Positions 39,350 through 49,134 of a DNA stretch of 64,000 bases are shown piece after piece. Position 1 is the first letter of the stretch; the number at the start of each line of letters is the position of its first letter. Both the position numbers and the translations under genes were made by a program. The notes beneath the pieces were generated by a model. The model saw only the letters and a program-made list of their open reading frames with translations, made no database searches and was not told where the DNA came from. Origin of the DNA: VAZQ01 sp045811525 (lineage in GTDB: Bacteria > Pseudomonadota > Alphaproteobacteria > Rhizobiales > Xanthobacteraceae); the NCBI GenBank assembly GCA_045811525.1, contig JBJMTV010000021.1, positions 62,001 to 126,000 of the forward strand, read 5' to 3'.

Positions 39350-40237
39350 ATGAGTAAAGCTGCGCACAGCTCAGAGGCCAAGGGCATTGAGGTAGCTGAG
39401 CATTTCGCGCCGCTCGCCGTGTCCTACGCCGTGGTGCTCTGCGATGTGTGGGGGGTTGTGCACAACGGATTGGCCGCAGCGCCCGACGCGTGTGACGCAC
39501 TCCTCCGCTTCCGCGCGAGCGGCGGTACTGTCGTGCTGATCACCAATGCACCACGGCCGGGCGCCGTGGTGCGCTCCATGCTGGACCGGCTCGGCGTCCC
39601 ACGAGACTGCTACGAGGGCATCGTCAGCTCGGGTGACGTGACGCGCGCACTGATTGAGGCGCGGCCGGGGCAGCGCCTGTTTCACATCGGTCCCGAAAGG
39701 GACCTGCCCATGTTCGATGGGCTGCAAGCGAGCCTAAGTCCGCTGGAGAGCGCCGATTACAGCGTCTGCTCGGGGCTCGCCGACGATACCACCGAGACGC
39801 CCGAGGATTACCGCGCATTGATCGAGCGCATGCGCGCGCGTGAACTCCCGATGATCTGCGCCAATCCGGACATCGTGGTCGAGCGCGGTACCGATCTCGT
39901 CTATTGTGCCGGTGCCATCGCCGACCTCTACGCGGCCGCTGGGGGGCAGGTGATCTATGCCGGCAAGCCGTACCAGCCAATCTATGAGCAGGCGCTCTCG
40001 CTCGCACAAGCCAGCCGCGGCAAACCGACCCCGCGCGAGCGCGTGCTGGCGATCGGCGACTCCATACGCACGGACCTGAAGGGAGCCGCCGCGTTTGGAA
40101 TCCACTCGTTATTCGTCACCGCCGGAATTCACGCCGATGAGCTCGGACGCGAGCGCCCCGACATCTCGGCTTTGAGCGACATGCTTGCCGAGGCGCAGGT
40201 TGCGCCGAAAGCAATCATGCATCGGCTCGCCTGGTAG
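39350..40237 (+). CDS. TIGR01459-type HAD hydrolase
   Basis: 295 residues. The first HAD motif is VVLCDVWGVVHNG with D32, then VLITNAPRPG as motif II, VYAGKPYQPIYEQ-like region (QVIYAGKPYQPIYE) with the lysine, and motif IV LAIGDSIRTDLKGAA with two aspartates. This is the NagD/PGP-like subgroup with a large cap, known in alphaproteobacteria as TIGR01459; a phosphatase activity on small phosphorylated metabolites is likely. It has no obvious ribosome-binding site before the ATG. A likely terminator follows about 100 bases after its stop. Confidence 0.88.
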   Translation: MSKAAHSSEAKGIEVAEHFAPLAVSYAVVLCDVWGVVHNGLAAAPDACDALLRFRASGGTVVLITNAPRPGAVVRSMLDRLGVPRDCYEGIVSSGDVTRALIEARPGQRLFHIGPERDLPMFDGLQASLSPLESADYSVCSGLADDTTETPEDYRALIERMRARELPMICANPDIVVERGTDLVYCAGAIADLYAAAGGQVIYAGKPYQPIYEQALSLAQASRGKPTPRERVLAIGDSIRTDLKGAAAFGIHSLFVTAGIHADELGRERPDISALSDMLAEAQVAPKAIMHRLAW

Positions 40238-40543
40238 GCGCGCAGTAATCCTAATAAAGCATTAAACTGGTTCGTTGCTTCGCAGCGCGATCGTTGCGAG
40301 TTGTGCGCGGCGCTGTGTAGACGGAACCGTGCCTTGGCACCGCCGTAAATGGGTACCGGGCGGTCAATTTTTTTCCTCATTTATCGATGAGCTTAGCGCC
40401 ATCGGGGAAATCACTTCTGGGGTTTGGGGCTCTCAACTCTCGTCCGGTCTGACATGCGCAGGCGCTGGCGCGCTCTAGTGCCGCGAGCTAGCGCGCTTGT
40501 CGTGTCCATGAGCTCCACGGAAGAATGATCGGGGGAACGTTGC
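40238..40543. other. 306-base gap holding a terminator
   Basis: Between the HAD gene and the M15-like gene, both on the plus strand, I see no coding sequence. It contains the terminator at 40339-40374 and, to the right, should hold the promoter of the M15-like gene; a GGGGGA box precedes that gene's ATG. Confidence 0.5.
40339..40374 (+). terminator. Rho-independent terminator after the HAD gene
   Basis: ACCGCC and GGCGGT form a stem around a loop that itself can pair GTA with TAC; three bases after the stem is a run of seven Ts (40368-40374). Stem plus T-run on the plus strand, about 100 bases after the HAD gene stop, is the best intrinsic terminator in the window. Confidence 0.6.
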
Positions 40544-41830
40544 ATGATCGCACGAGCAAGCGCTTCGATGCGCCAGTCCAGCGCGCTTGTGGCCATGCGA
40601 CGTGCTCCTTCGCGACCGCCGTTATCCCATCGACGATCCCATGCGGTTGCTGCAGCGGCGGCGTATCCGCATGCGGCAACGGGGCGGTATGAGCCTCTGC
40701 ACACCGCGATTACGCTTGGCCAAGCGATCTATACAGCCAGCGTTCGCGTGCTCAAGCTCGCAGCGGCCGTGCTCGCCGGCGCAACCGTGGCGCTCGCCGT
40801 GCTCAACTATCATGATGCAACGGAGATCAAGCAAAGCACGGTGGCTGCGGATATTGGGGGCAATCAGACCGTCGTCATCCGCCAACTGAAATCGCAGGCT
40901 CGGTTCACGCCATCCACAGCCGACGAATCGCCCTCACCCATATCGCCGGCATCCATATCACCGTCATCCGTAGAGTTGCCCGACTCCACAGAGGCCGGAG
41001 CGAACTTCACCCGCCCCGTGCAGACGATCCGCTTTGCCAACGCCGACCCGAGCCCGGGCACTTTTTCCCTTGCGTCGGCGACGACTGAGCCCGTCTCCGA
41101 GCCGCGCTCGATGCTAAAGGTCGGCGGCTTCATTGCCTTCCCCGGCAAAGAAGCGTCGGTCGAACCAGCACCTTTGAGCGGCGCCATGTCGCTCGGCTCT
41201 CCGGCGAAGCGCGGCGCCACTGCCATGGATGAGGTCGACGATTATCTCTGGGAGGTCTACCAGCGTGTGCCGGTCAAGCGCGACGGCAGCGGCGATTTTA
41301 CCTGGAAAGATCCGGCAGCGGCTCAGCGGATGGGCCTCTCGGTGCGCGATTACGTGATCCTGGGCATGGATCCGGATTTCCGCGAGCAGCTCTATCATGC
41401 CGGCAAGACAATGGACGCTGCCGGGCTGCAATGGTCAATGCTCAGCGCATTTCGCGATGACTATCGCCAGCGGCTCGCGTCCGGCTTCAAAGCCCGCGGC
41501 GGCAACTCTCTGCACGGCGGCAGCACGCGCACGGGCGGCTATGGCCATGGGCGCGCCATTGATATTACCGGCGCGGACGGCCAGGCCTCGGACGTCTGGA
41601 GATGGATTGACGCCCACGGCGGCAAATACGGCCTGAACCGGCCGATGCCCGGCGCTGATCCCGCGCACATCCAGCAGAAGGGCGACTGGCACAAAATAGC
41701 CGTGGCGCTACGCGCAAATCGCGGGGTGACGCTGACTGCGGATGCGAGCACGCCAACGGTCAAAGATGTGACAGGCTCGGTGAAGCCGAGCTCGGGGCGC
41801 AAGCATCGCCTCCGGTTTGCCCGGCGCTGA
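40544..41830 (+). CDS. Membrane-anchored M15/VanY-like D,D-peptidase family protein
   Basis: 428 residues. A basic N-terminus is followed by one membrane segment (VLKLAAAVLAGATVALAVLN, about residues 68-90), then a low-complexity Ser/Pro/Thr linker to about 215. The C-terminal domain carries zinc-peptidase elements of the M15 family: H335 and D340 in GYGHGRAIDITG (HxxxxD pattern) and H383 in GDWHKI. These match the ligands of VanY-like D-alanyl-D-alanine carboxypeptidases, which trim peptidoglycan stems in the periplasm. The domain is anchored and pushed out by the linker, consistent with a cell-wall role. Family assignment is by motif only. Confidence 0.75.
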   Translation: MIARASASMRQSSALVAMRRAPSRPPLSHRRSHAVAAAAAYPHAATGRYEPLHTAITLGQAIYTASVRVLKLAAAVLAGATVALAVLNYHDATEIKQSTVAADIGGNQTVVIRQLKSQARFTPSTADESPSPISPASISPSSVELPDSTEAGANFTRPVQTIRFANADPSPGTFSLASATTEPVSEPRSMLKVGGFIAFPGKEASVEPAPLSGAMSLGSPAKRGATAMDEVDDYLWEVYQRVPVKRDGSGDFTWKDPAAAQRMGLSVRDYVILGMDPDFREQLYHAGKTMDAAGLQWSMLSAFRDDYRQRLASGFKARGGNSLHGGSTRTGGYGHGRAIDITGADGQASDVWRWIDAHGGKYGLNRPMPGADPAHIQQKGDWHKIAVALRANRGVTLTADASTPTVKDVTGSVKPSSGRKHRLRFARR

Positions 41831-42121
41831 GCTTATCCGGCGCAGTCGCTTGCCCGCCTCGCTTCACTGGCCGAGCCGTCGGGCACGCGCGAGGCGGTGC
41901 TCGCGCGGCCTCCTGGCCCATCCGAAGTGACGAGGTGTGTGGCGCAAGTCGCGTGCTTCGCAGCGCCTCAAGTGGTCCAGCAAATCGGCGCTCGCCCAGA
42001 GCACCGCGGCATCCGGGATCGCACATTCCCCATCTGCCCCACCGGTTGCCTGAATAGTCGCGATAGCCCATGAAGAGGGTCTCAGCACTCCTTCACTCCT
42101 GATCCGGGTCGGCGCTTGAAC

Positions 42122-43114
42122 ATGCCCGAGGACACGCAGCCGAGGCATCCGTTCACTGTGCTGCGCGGTGACAACGCCGATAGCGCCGCACTGCACGGAG
42201 CCGTGGTCGCGATCGGCAATTTCGATGGCGTTCATCGTGGACATCGGGCGGTGATTGCCGCAGCACGGGCGCGTGCCGCATCGCTCGGACGCCCGTCCGC
42301 AGCACTCACCTTCGAGCCACATCCGCGCAGCTTCTTTCGTCCCGATCTGCCATTGTTTCGCCTGAGCGACGAGTGCAACAAGCTGCGCCTCCTTGCGGGG
42401 GCGGGCCTCGACGGTGCCGTCGTCCTGCGCTTCGATGCGGCGCTGGCGCGGCTCTCTGCAGCGGACTTCGTCGCTCAAATCCTGGTCGCACGGCTTCGTG
42501 TGAGCGGCGTCGCGATCGGTTTCGACTTCCATTTCGGGCTAAATCGCGCCGGCACGCCCGACTTCCTTAGGGCACAGGGCGCGAGACTCGGGTTTGCTGT
42601 CGACGTTGTGCCGCGCTTCGAGGACGCCGGCCGGCCGGTACGCTCTGGGCCTATTCGTGCCGCTCTTGCCGCGGGGCGCGTGGCTGAGGCGCGCGAGCTC
42701 CTGGGTTATCCCTGGTTCATCAGCGCGCCGGTGGTTCACGGCGAGAAGCGCGGCCGGCAACTGGGCTACCCTACCGCAAATCTGCTCGTTGATCCCTGTT
42801 GCGGGCTCGCGCATGGCATCTACGCCGTGCGCGTCGGCGTGGGGGAGCGCTGCTACGATGGCGTAGCAAGCTTCGGACGCCGACCCATGTTCGACCAAGG
42901 TACGGTGTTGCTGGAAACATTCCTGTTCGATTTCTCCGGCGACCTCTACGGCGAGATGATCGATGTTGCGTTCATTGACTGGATCAGGCCCGAGCTCAAA
43001 TTGGGAAGCGTCGAAGCGCTGATCGAACGCATGAACGAGGACTCGCGCCTGGCGCGGTTGGCGTTGCAGCGTGTGCCGGAAGCTTTTCCCAAGCTCGGGC
43101 GCGTGTCCCCCTGA
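42122..43114 (+). CDS. ribF: Bifunctional riboflavin kinase / FAD synthetase
   Basis: 330 residues. The FMN adenylyltransferase domain is N-terminal, with VVAIGNFDGVHRGHRAVI (HxGH nucleotidyltransferase motif) and ALTFEPHPRSFFRP. The riboflavin kinase domain is C-terminal, with GEKRGRQLGYPTANL, which binds ATP and flavin, and VLLETFLFDFSGDLYGEMI. The enzyme turns riboflavin into FMN and then FAD. A TTG two codons upstream (42116) is a possible start. Length is as in other alphaproteobacteria. Confidence 0.95.
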   Translation: MPEDTQPRHPFTVLRGDNADSAALHGAVVAIGNFDGVHRGHRAVIAAARARAASLGRPSAALTFEPHPRSFFRPDLPLFRLSDECNKLRLLAGAGLDGAVVLRFDAALARLSAADFVAQILVARLRVSGVAIGFDFHFGLNRAGTPDFLRAQGARLGFAVDVVPRFEDAGRPVRSGPIRAALAAGRVAEARELLGYPWFISAPVVHGEKRGRQLGYPTANLLVDPCCGLAHGIYAVRVGVGERCYDGVASFGRRPMFDQGTVLLETFLFDFSGDLYGEMIDVAFIDWIRPELKLGSVEALIERMNEDSRLARLALQRVPEAFPKLGRVSP

Positions 43115-43174
43115 CGTGCTACTCGCGCGCGTCGAACGGTCTCGCACTGGGGCGATAGTCATTCATCTCGCGCT

Positions 43175-44278
43175 TCAGCCCGGCAGCTTGCTCTCCTCCG
43201 GCGGGAAAAGGTGATGCAATATCACCATTGCGACGATGGTAAAGGGTACGGCAATGAAAGCGCCCACTGGGCCCCAAAGCCACGCCCAGAACGCCAGCGC
43301 CAGCAGAACGACGAGGGGGTTGAGCGTGAGACGGTGGCCCAGAACGGCTGGCGTGATGAATTGGCCCTCCACCGTCGCGAGGACCACAAAGGCGGCGGGC
43401 GGCACCAGCGCATAAGCGAGGGACGAGAAAGTGACCAAGCTCACGCCGAGCAGAATGAGCGTGAGACAGCTCGCACCGACATAGGGCATAAAGTTGAGCA
43501 CGGTGGCGAGCATTCCGATGATAATCGGGTTGGGCAAACCGAACACCCAGGCACCGATCCCGGTTGCGACGCCGAGCAGAACATTGATCACCGTCACAGT
43601 GGCCACATAGGAGGCCATGTTCTCCTCGATTTCATTGGCGATGCGCAGGAACCGCAGCTTGGCCTCGCGCGTGGTGAAGAACGACACCATGTAGCGGCGG
43701 AAATCCATCTGTGCGGCCAGAAAGAAGATCAACGTCACAAAGAACAACGTGAGCTGGATCGCCGCCGGTGTGGCAAACGTGATAACCGGGGTGACGATGC
43801 CGAGCTCGGATGGCTCGACCGCAACGGTACTGCCCCTGCTCGGCATCACGCCGCTGTAGAACTCGCGCAAGGCGGCCAGCGGACGATCGAGGACGTGCAG
43901 CTTTGCTCGGATGTTCACGCCCATTTCCGGCAGCTTGCCAATCCATTCGGAAAGCGGTGCTGCGGCAAGCGTCATCATGGTCGCCGTAACAACCACCAGG
44001 ACCGCGCCCAAGGCTATGGCCGTCATCCAAGGCGACACACGATGACGCGCCGCAAACTTCACGATCGGCGCCAGCGTGATGCCAACGATTACCGCTGCGG
44101 ATACCGGAAGGAGCACCGGTCGGCTGACATAGAGGCAGGCGCCAAACAACAGAATGAAAATGCCGACGGTGGAAATCTGCGAAGCTGACTGCCAGAGATC
44201 GTCCGTGCTAGCGACTGATTCTGGCTTTTCACTATTGAGGCCGCTCTCTTTCTCCTGGCCCGCGCGCGACAGCTCCAC
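43175..44278 (-). CDS. AI-2E family membrane permease
   Basis: About 367 residues from a GTG at 44278 that has GGAGG seven bases upstream; the frame is open to 44395, but the extra residues do not look like family sequence. Eight or so hydrophobic helices are seen, with the family order: GIFILLFGACLYVSRPVLLP, a large amphipathic loop, and the late ATGIGAWVFGLPNPIIIGML, then NFMPYVGASCLTLILLG. Members export small molecules or act as Na+/H+ antiporters; the AI-2 link is historical. It is divergent from ileS. Confidence 0.85.
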   Translation of the reverse strand: MELSRAGQEKESGLNSEKPESVASTDDLWQSASQISTVGIFILLFGACLYVSRPVLLPVSAAVIVGITLAPIVKFAARHRVSPWMTAIALGAVLVVVTATMMTLAAAPLSEWIGKLPEMGVNIRAKLHVLDRPLAALREFYSGVMPSRGSTVAVEPSELGIVTPVITFATPAAIQLTLFFVTLIFFLAAQMDFRRYMVSFFTTREAKLRFLRIANEIEENMASYVATVTVINVLLGVATGIGAWVFGLPNPIIIGMLATVLNFMPYVGASCLTLILLGVSLVTFSSLAYALVPPAAFVVLATVEGQFITPAVLGHRLTLNPLVVLLALAFWAWLWGPVGAFIAVPFTIVAMVILHHLFPPEESKLPG

Positions 44279-44592
44279 GTGCACCCTCCAGCGACCCGAT
44301 CCGGCTCGGCTGGGTCGGGCAACCAACGCTGCATTGGACAAGCGGGTTCCGCAGCCGTGCTGAGCACGAATCCTGTGCAATGCCCGGCACCCCAACGCGC
44401 ACGCACGCGGGATTGCATTCGCAACTCCCGTTCTGTAGTCATTGCCCCCCAGTCGCCGCCATCCACGCCTTTGATTCTACGCGTGATTTGGGACATGATG
44501 CGCGCGGCACCGAGCGCGTATGCGCGTGTCTGTGACGCGCCAAACGCGGGCATCACGATCCACGTCCACCACTCGAGCGCCATCTTGTCACC

Positions 44593-47568
44593 ATGACCGA
44601 CGCCGCCCGCGACTACAGCGACACTCTGTTCCTGCCGAAGACCGACTTTCCGATGCGTGCGGGGCTGCCACAGAAGGAGCCGGAGATTCTCGCGCGCTGG
44701 CAGAAGCTCGACCTTTATAAGCGGTTGCGCACGGCCGCCCGCGGCAAACCCAGATTCATCCTGCACGACGGCCCGCCCTACGCCAATGGGCACATCCACG
44801 TCGGCACCGCGCTCGGCAAAATTCTCAAGGACATTGTGGTGCGCTCGCAGCAGATGCTCGGTCGCGACGCGAACTTCGTGCCGGGCTGGGACTGCCACGG
44901 TCTGCCGATCGAATGGAAAGTCGAGGAGGAGTATCGCGCCAAGGGCAAGAACAAGGACGAGGTGCCGGTCATCGAGTTTCGCCAGGAATGCCGCGCTTTC
45001 GCCGCGCATTGGCTTGCGGTGCAGCGCGAGGAGTTCATGCGGCTCGGCGGGCTCGGCGACTGGGACCACTACTACAGCACGATGAGCTTTGCAGCTGAGG
45101 CGCAGATCGCGCGCGAGCTGATGAAGTTCGCGAAGAACGGCACACTCTATCGCGGCTCGAAACCGGTGATGTGGTCGGTGGTGGAAAAGACCGCCCTTGC
45201 TGAGGCCGAGGTCGAGTACCACGACTACATCTCCGATCAGGTCTGGATCAAATTTCCCATCGAGCGCACGGACACTGGGGCTGGCGAGCTGCACGGTGCT
45301 GCAGTCGTGATTTGGACGACGACGCCATGGACCATCCCCGGCAACCGCGCCGTCAGCTATTCGCCGCGCATCGCATACAGGCTCTATGAGGTCACTGACG
45401 CCCCGACCGATAATTGGACGCGCGGCGGCGACAAGCTGGTGATCGCGGAGAAGCTCGTAGAGGAGACCATGCGGCAGGCCCGCGTCACGGCGTTCAAGCA
45501 GCACGGGATGGTGCCGTCCGAGGTCCTCGGTTCGCTCATCTGCCGACATCCGCTCAAAGGTCTCGCCGGCAATTATGACTTCGCGGTACCGCTCCTCGCG
45601 GGTGATCACGTCAGCGATGATGCGGGCACCGGTTTCGTGCACACGGCGCCGGGGCATGGCCGTGAGGACTTCGACGTTTGGACGGCAAATGCCGCCAAGC
45701 TCGCCGCACGCGGCATCAATCCGGTCATCCCCTACACCGTCGACGAGGACGGATGTTTCACGGCGCAGGCGCCGGGCTTCACGGGCAAGCGCGTCATCAC
45801 CGATAAAGGTGAGAAGGGGGAGGCCAATGACGCGGTGATCAAGGCCCTTGCGCAGGCTGGCATGTTGTTGGCGCGCGGCCGGCTGAGCCACCAATACCCG
45901 CATTCCTGGCGCTCGAAGAAGCCCGTCATCTTCCGCAACACGCCGCAATGGTTCATTGCGATGGACAAGGACATCATCGGCAGCGACGGCGCTGCGCGGC
46001 AGGGCGATAGCCTGCGCCACCGCGCGCTCACTGCCATCCAGGTCACGCGATGGGTGCCGCCGCAGGGAGAGAACCGCATCACCGGCATGATCGAGAGCCG
46101 GCCGGACTGGGTCATCTCGCGACAGCGGGCCTGGGGCGTGCCGATCACACTGTTCGTGCGCGACAAGGATGACGGCACGGTCGAGATCCTGAACGATCAG
46201 CGTGTGGACGCGCGAATTGCCGACGCGTTCCAGCTTGAAGGTGCCGATGCATGGTATGCGCCCGGCGCTGCTGCGCGGTTTCTCGAGCCAGACTACCGCA
46301 GCGATGACTGGCGCAAGATCGACGACACCTTGGATGTGTGGTTCGATTCCGGCAGCACTCACGCCTTCACGCTGGAAGTACGCGACGACCTCAAAGTGCG
46401 GCGCAAGACGGACGGCGGCGACGACGTGGTCATGTACCTCGAGGGCTCGGACCAGCACCGCGGCTGGTTCCAGTCCTCGTTGCTCGAATCATGCGGCACA
46501 CGCGGCGTTGCCCCTTACGACATCGTGCTCACGCACGGCTTCCTGCTCGACGAGAAGGGCGTCGACAAGATGTCGAAGTCGCGTGGCAACGTCATATCGC
46601 CGATGGACGTATTCCGGAACAACGGGGCGGATATCCTGCGACTCTGGGCAGCGGCATCGGACTATTCGGACGATGTGCGCTTCGGGCCAGAGATCCTCAA
46701 GAATTTCGCCGAGACCTACCGCAAGCTGCGCAACACGCTGCGCTGGATGCTCGGCTCGCTCGCTCATTTTCGCGAGGAGGATCGCGTTCCACCCGAGGGC
46801 ATGCCTGAGCTCGAGCGCTTGATGCTGCATAGGCTTGCCGAGCTCGAGAAACTCGTGCGCCTCGGCTACGCGGACTTCGACTTCAAGCGCATTTTCGCCG
46901 CGCTCAATGCCTTCATGACGAGCGACCTGTCAGCGTTCTATTTCGACATTCGCAAGGACGCACTCTACTGCGACCCAATCTCCTCGGTCACCCGCAAGGC
47001 CTCTCTCACCGTGCTCGATGAGCTGTTCCGCGCGACAGTTTGCTGGCTCGCTCCCATGCTGTCCTTCACCAGCGAGGAGGCATGGCTTGCGCGCTTTCCC
47101 TCCGCCGACGGCTCAGTGCATCTGCAGTTGTTTCCGACCTTGCCCGCGTCCTGGCGCGACGACGCCTTGGCCGAGAAATGGCGCAAGGTGCGGCTGGTGC
47201 GGCGCGTCATCACCGGCGCTCTCGAGATCCAACGCGCAGGCAAGCGCATCGGCTCCTCGCTGGAGGCCGACCCGTTTGTCTACGTCTCCGACCCCGAGCT
47301 GTTTGCGGCATTGGTCGACATCGATCTGGCCGAGATCTCGATCACCTCAGCTGCGACTCTGGTCGAGGGAGATGGGCCGGCGGACGCATTTCGCGTGGAG
47401 GATGTGAATGGGGTCGCAGTGGAGGTGCGGGTGGCCCAGGGGCGAAAATGTGCCCGCTCGTGGAAAATCCTCCCGAGTGTCGGGTCTGACCCGGATTATC
47501 CTGACGTGACGCCGCGCGACGCCCTGGCTCTGCGCGAATGGGACGCCATGCGCGAGGCGGCCGAGTAA
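44593..47568 (+). CDS. ileS: Isoleucyl-tRNA synthetase
   Basis: 991 residues. The class I signature is HVGT (residues 69-72, in PPYANGHIHVGTALGK), with threonine where most enzymes have histidine. The second signature KMSKS is at 659-663 (VDKMSKSRGNVIS). The editing domain is present between them (GDHVSDDAGTGFVHTAPGHG). The C-terminal zinc-finger pattern is degraded: KCARSW keeps the first cysteine but not its partner, and the second CxxC pair is missing. It overlaps the start of lspA (TAATG), so the two are coupled. Confidence 0.96.
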   Translation: MTDAARDYSDTLFLPKTDFPMRAGLPQKEPEILARWQKLDLYKRLRTAARGKPRFILHDGPPYANGHIHVGTALGKILKDIVVRSQQMLGRDANFVPGWDCHGLPIEWKVEEEYRAKGKNKDEVPVIEFRQECRAFAAHWLAVQREEFMRLGGLGDWDHYYSTMSFAAEAQIARELMKFAKNGTLYRGSKPVMWSVVEKTALAEAEVEYHDYISDQVWIKFPIERTDTGAGELHGAAVVIWTTTPWTIPGNRAVSYSPRIAYRLYEVTDAPTDNWTRGGDKLVIAEKLVEETMRQARVTAFKQHGMVPSEVLGSLICRHPLKGLAGNYDFAVPLLAGDHVSDDAGTGFVHTAPGHGREDFDVWTANAAKLAARGINPVIPYTVDEDGCFTAQAPGFTGKRVITDKGEKGEANDAVIKALAQAGMLLARGRLSHQYPHSWRSKKPVIFRNTPQWFIAMDKDIIGSDGAARQGDSLRHRALTAIQVTRWVPPQGENRITGMIESRPDWVISRQRAWGVPITLFVRDKDDGTVEILNDQRVDARIADAFQLEGADAWYAPGAAARFLEPDYRSDDWRKIDDTLDVWFDSGSTHAFTLEVRDDLKVRRKTDGGDDVVMYLEGSDQHRGWFQSSLLESCGTRGVAPYDIVLTHGFLLDEKGVDKMSKSRGNVISPMDVFRNNGADILRLWAAASDYSDDVRFGPEILKNFAETYRKLRNTLRWMLGSLAHFREEDRVPPEGMPELERLMLHRLAELEKLVRLGYADFDFKRIFAALNAFMTSDLSAFYFDIRKDALYCDPISSVTRKASLTVLDELFRATVCWLAPMLSFTSEEAWLARFPSADGSVHLQLFPTLPASWRDDALAEKWRKVRLVRRVITGALEIQRAGKRIGSSLEADPFVYVSDPELFAALVDIDLAEISITSAATLVEGDGPADAFRVEDVNGVAVEVRVAQGRKCARSWKILPSVGSDPDYPDVTPRDALALREWDAMREAAE

Positions 47569-48119
47569 TGGTGGCGAGCACCAGGCTCGATGGCGAACCG
47601 CCCGTCTCACGCAGCTGGGGTCCACTGAGCGGGTTCGGACTGCTGGTTGCCGTCGCGGCCGCGGCGGCGGACCAAGCCTCCAAGCTCTGGCTGGTGTTCG
47701 TTTTCGACCTCGGTCGCCGCGGCGTCGTGACGCTCACCCCGTTTCTCGACTTGGTGCTGACCTGGAATTCCGGCATCAGCTACGGACTATTCCGTCAGGA
47801 AGGTCCGCTCGGGCAGTGGGCGCTCCTCGCGCTTAAGGCAATTGTGCTCATTCTGCTTTGGATTTGGCTGGCCCGCGCCGGATCGCGCCTGACCGCGCTC
47901 TCACTCGGGCTGATTATCGGCGGGGCATTCGGAAACGCCGTGGACCGCCTGGTGCACGGCGCCGTTGCCGATTTCGTGCTGTTCCACGTGAGCAGCGCCT
48001 CATTCAGCTTCAAATGGTATGTGTTCAATCTCGCCGACGTGGCGATCGTGGCGGGCGTGATTGGCCTCCTTTTCGAGAGCCTGATCGGCAGCAGTGCCGC
48101 AAAAGCGCCGGGATCGTAA
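47568..48119 (+). CDS. lspA: Lipoprotein signal peptidase (signal peptidase II)
   Basis: 183 residues with four membrane helices. LspA cleaves the signal peptide of lipoproteins after lipid attachment. Family motifs are LTWNSGISYGLF, GNAVDRLVHGAVADFVLF with catalytic D126, and FNLADVAI with D157. The ATG overlaps the TAA of ileS. Substrates in this window include the M48 lipoprotein at 3.7 kb. Confidence 0.95.
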   Translation: MVASTRLDGEPPVSRSWGPLSGFGLLVAVAAAAADQASKLWLVFVFDLGRRGVVTLTPFLDLVLTWNSGISYGLFRQEGPLGQWALLALKAIVLILLWIWLARAGSRLTALSLGLIIGGAFGNAVDRLVHGAVADFVLFHVSSASFSFKWYVFNLADVAIVAGVIGLLFESLIGSSAAKAPGS

Positions 48120-48224
48120 CCAGAATTCCCCGCCGGGGACCTGGGCGTAGTTTGCGCCCGGGGGAGTCGCACTTCCGGCCCGCACCAACGGGCGCGTACC
48201 GGGCGATGCGCGAAGGGGAATAGC

Positions 48225-48941
48225 ATGCACAAGCACGTTGCGAACCGGCGCGAGCGCGCCGTTGCGGGATGGGCCGGCGCTTTGTCCTTGGCCCTGGCGT
48301 TGATGCTGAACTGGCAATCCGGCGCTCTTGCCCAGTCGGCCGAGGACGAGGAGCTGCCGGCGGATACCCGAATTATGCGCCAGTTTCTCAAGGATCTGGG
48401 GCTGCAGCGCGATGAGCCCGATGTTGATTTCCGCGAGCGCGCACCTTTGGTCGTGCCGCCGACGCGCACGCTGCCCCCACCCCGCAGCGAAGGCTCTGTA
48501 GCAAATAACCCGGCCTGGCCGAAGGACCCCGATGTCGCTAAGCGCAAAGTGGAGGCGGCGCGAAGCAAGGCGGTGGCAAAATCGGCTGCCGAAGCAATGA
48601 TAAACGAAGGCCGGCCACTCTCGCCTTCTGAGCTGGAAAAAGGGCGCGTCGCGACAGGCAGCGTCAGCACCACCCGACCACAAACGCCCGAGGAGAGCGC
48701 ACGGCCCATGACGCCGGAGCAGCTCGGCACGAAAAAAAACATCTTCAGCGGCATGTTTTCCACATTCGTCGAGAAGGACGAGAGCGCGGAGTTTACCGGC
48801 GAGCCGAAGCGGGACAGCTTGACAGCACCCCCACCGGGATATCAAACCCCATCTCCGAGCCAACCCTATGGAATTAGTCCGAAGAAAGAGCAGCCCAAGG
48901 CCGCGAATATTGAGGATCGCGCGACCAGCTACAGCCGCTGA
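48225..48941 (+). CDS. Periplasmic Pro-rich protein downstream of lspA
   Basis: 238 residues. A signal peptide (WAGALSLALALMLNWQSGAL) is followed by a short acidic region and the conserved-looking block DFRERAPLVVPPTRTLPPPR. The rest is Lys/Glu/Pro-rich and probably disordered, ending near ENEIS-like polar sequence. The RERxPLVVPPxxxLPPP block is typical of small envelope proteins that follow lspA in alphaproteobacteria (DUF3035/BamF-like group); the assignment is tentative. A GGGG box lies about eight bases before the ATG. The M16 peptidase pair follows. Confidence 0.72.
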   Translation: MHKHVANRRERAVAGWAGALSLALALMLNWQSGALAQSAEDEELPADTRIMRQFLKDLGLQRDEPDVDFRERAPLVVPPTRTLPPPRSEGSVANNPAWPKDPDVAKRKVEAARSKAVAKSAAEAMINEGRPLSPSELEKGRVATGSVSTTRPQTPEESARPMTPEQLGTKKNIFSGMFSTFVEKDESAEFTGEPKRDSLTAPPPGYQTPSPSQPYGISPKKEQPKAANIEDRATSYSR

Positions 48942-49134
48942 ACGCGATCGCCAGGAGCAGCGGCAGGTCGCCTGAATAGAGCGTGGCGGTTCAGAAGTCC
49001 GCGTCATCTTGCCGCGAGGTCATCTGCGGACTTCGAAATCGGCACAAAACCGGCTTCGTGCGCCATCGCCTCGGCGGCGGCAAATACAGCCTGCTCTCAT
49101 GCAGGCTTTCTCATATTGTGGAACTGCGACCTTG

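Noticed and set aside
43175..44395. The longest possible start of the AI-2E permease
   Set aside because: The first 39 residues are Arg-rich and unlike the family; the GTG at 44278 has a good ribosome-binding site.
44089..46458. A 789-codon open frame on the minus strand opposite ileS
   Set aside because: It is antisense to a strongly conserved gene and arises from GC-rich codon use; it has no family resemblance and contains part of the AI-2E permease frame by chance of frame extension.
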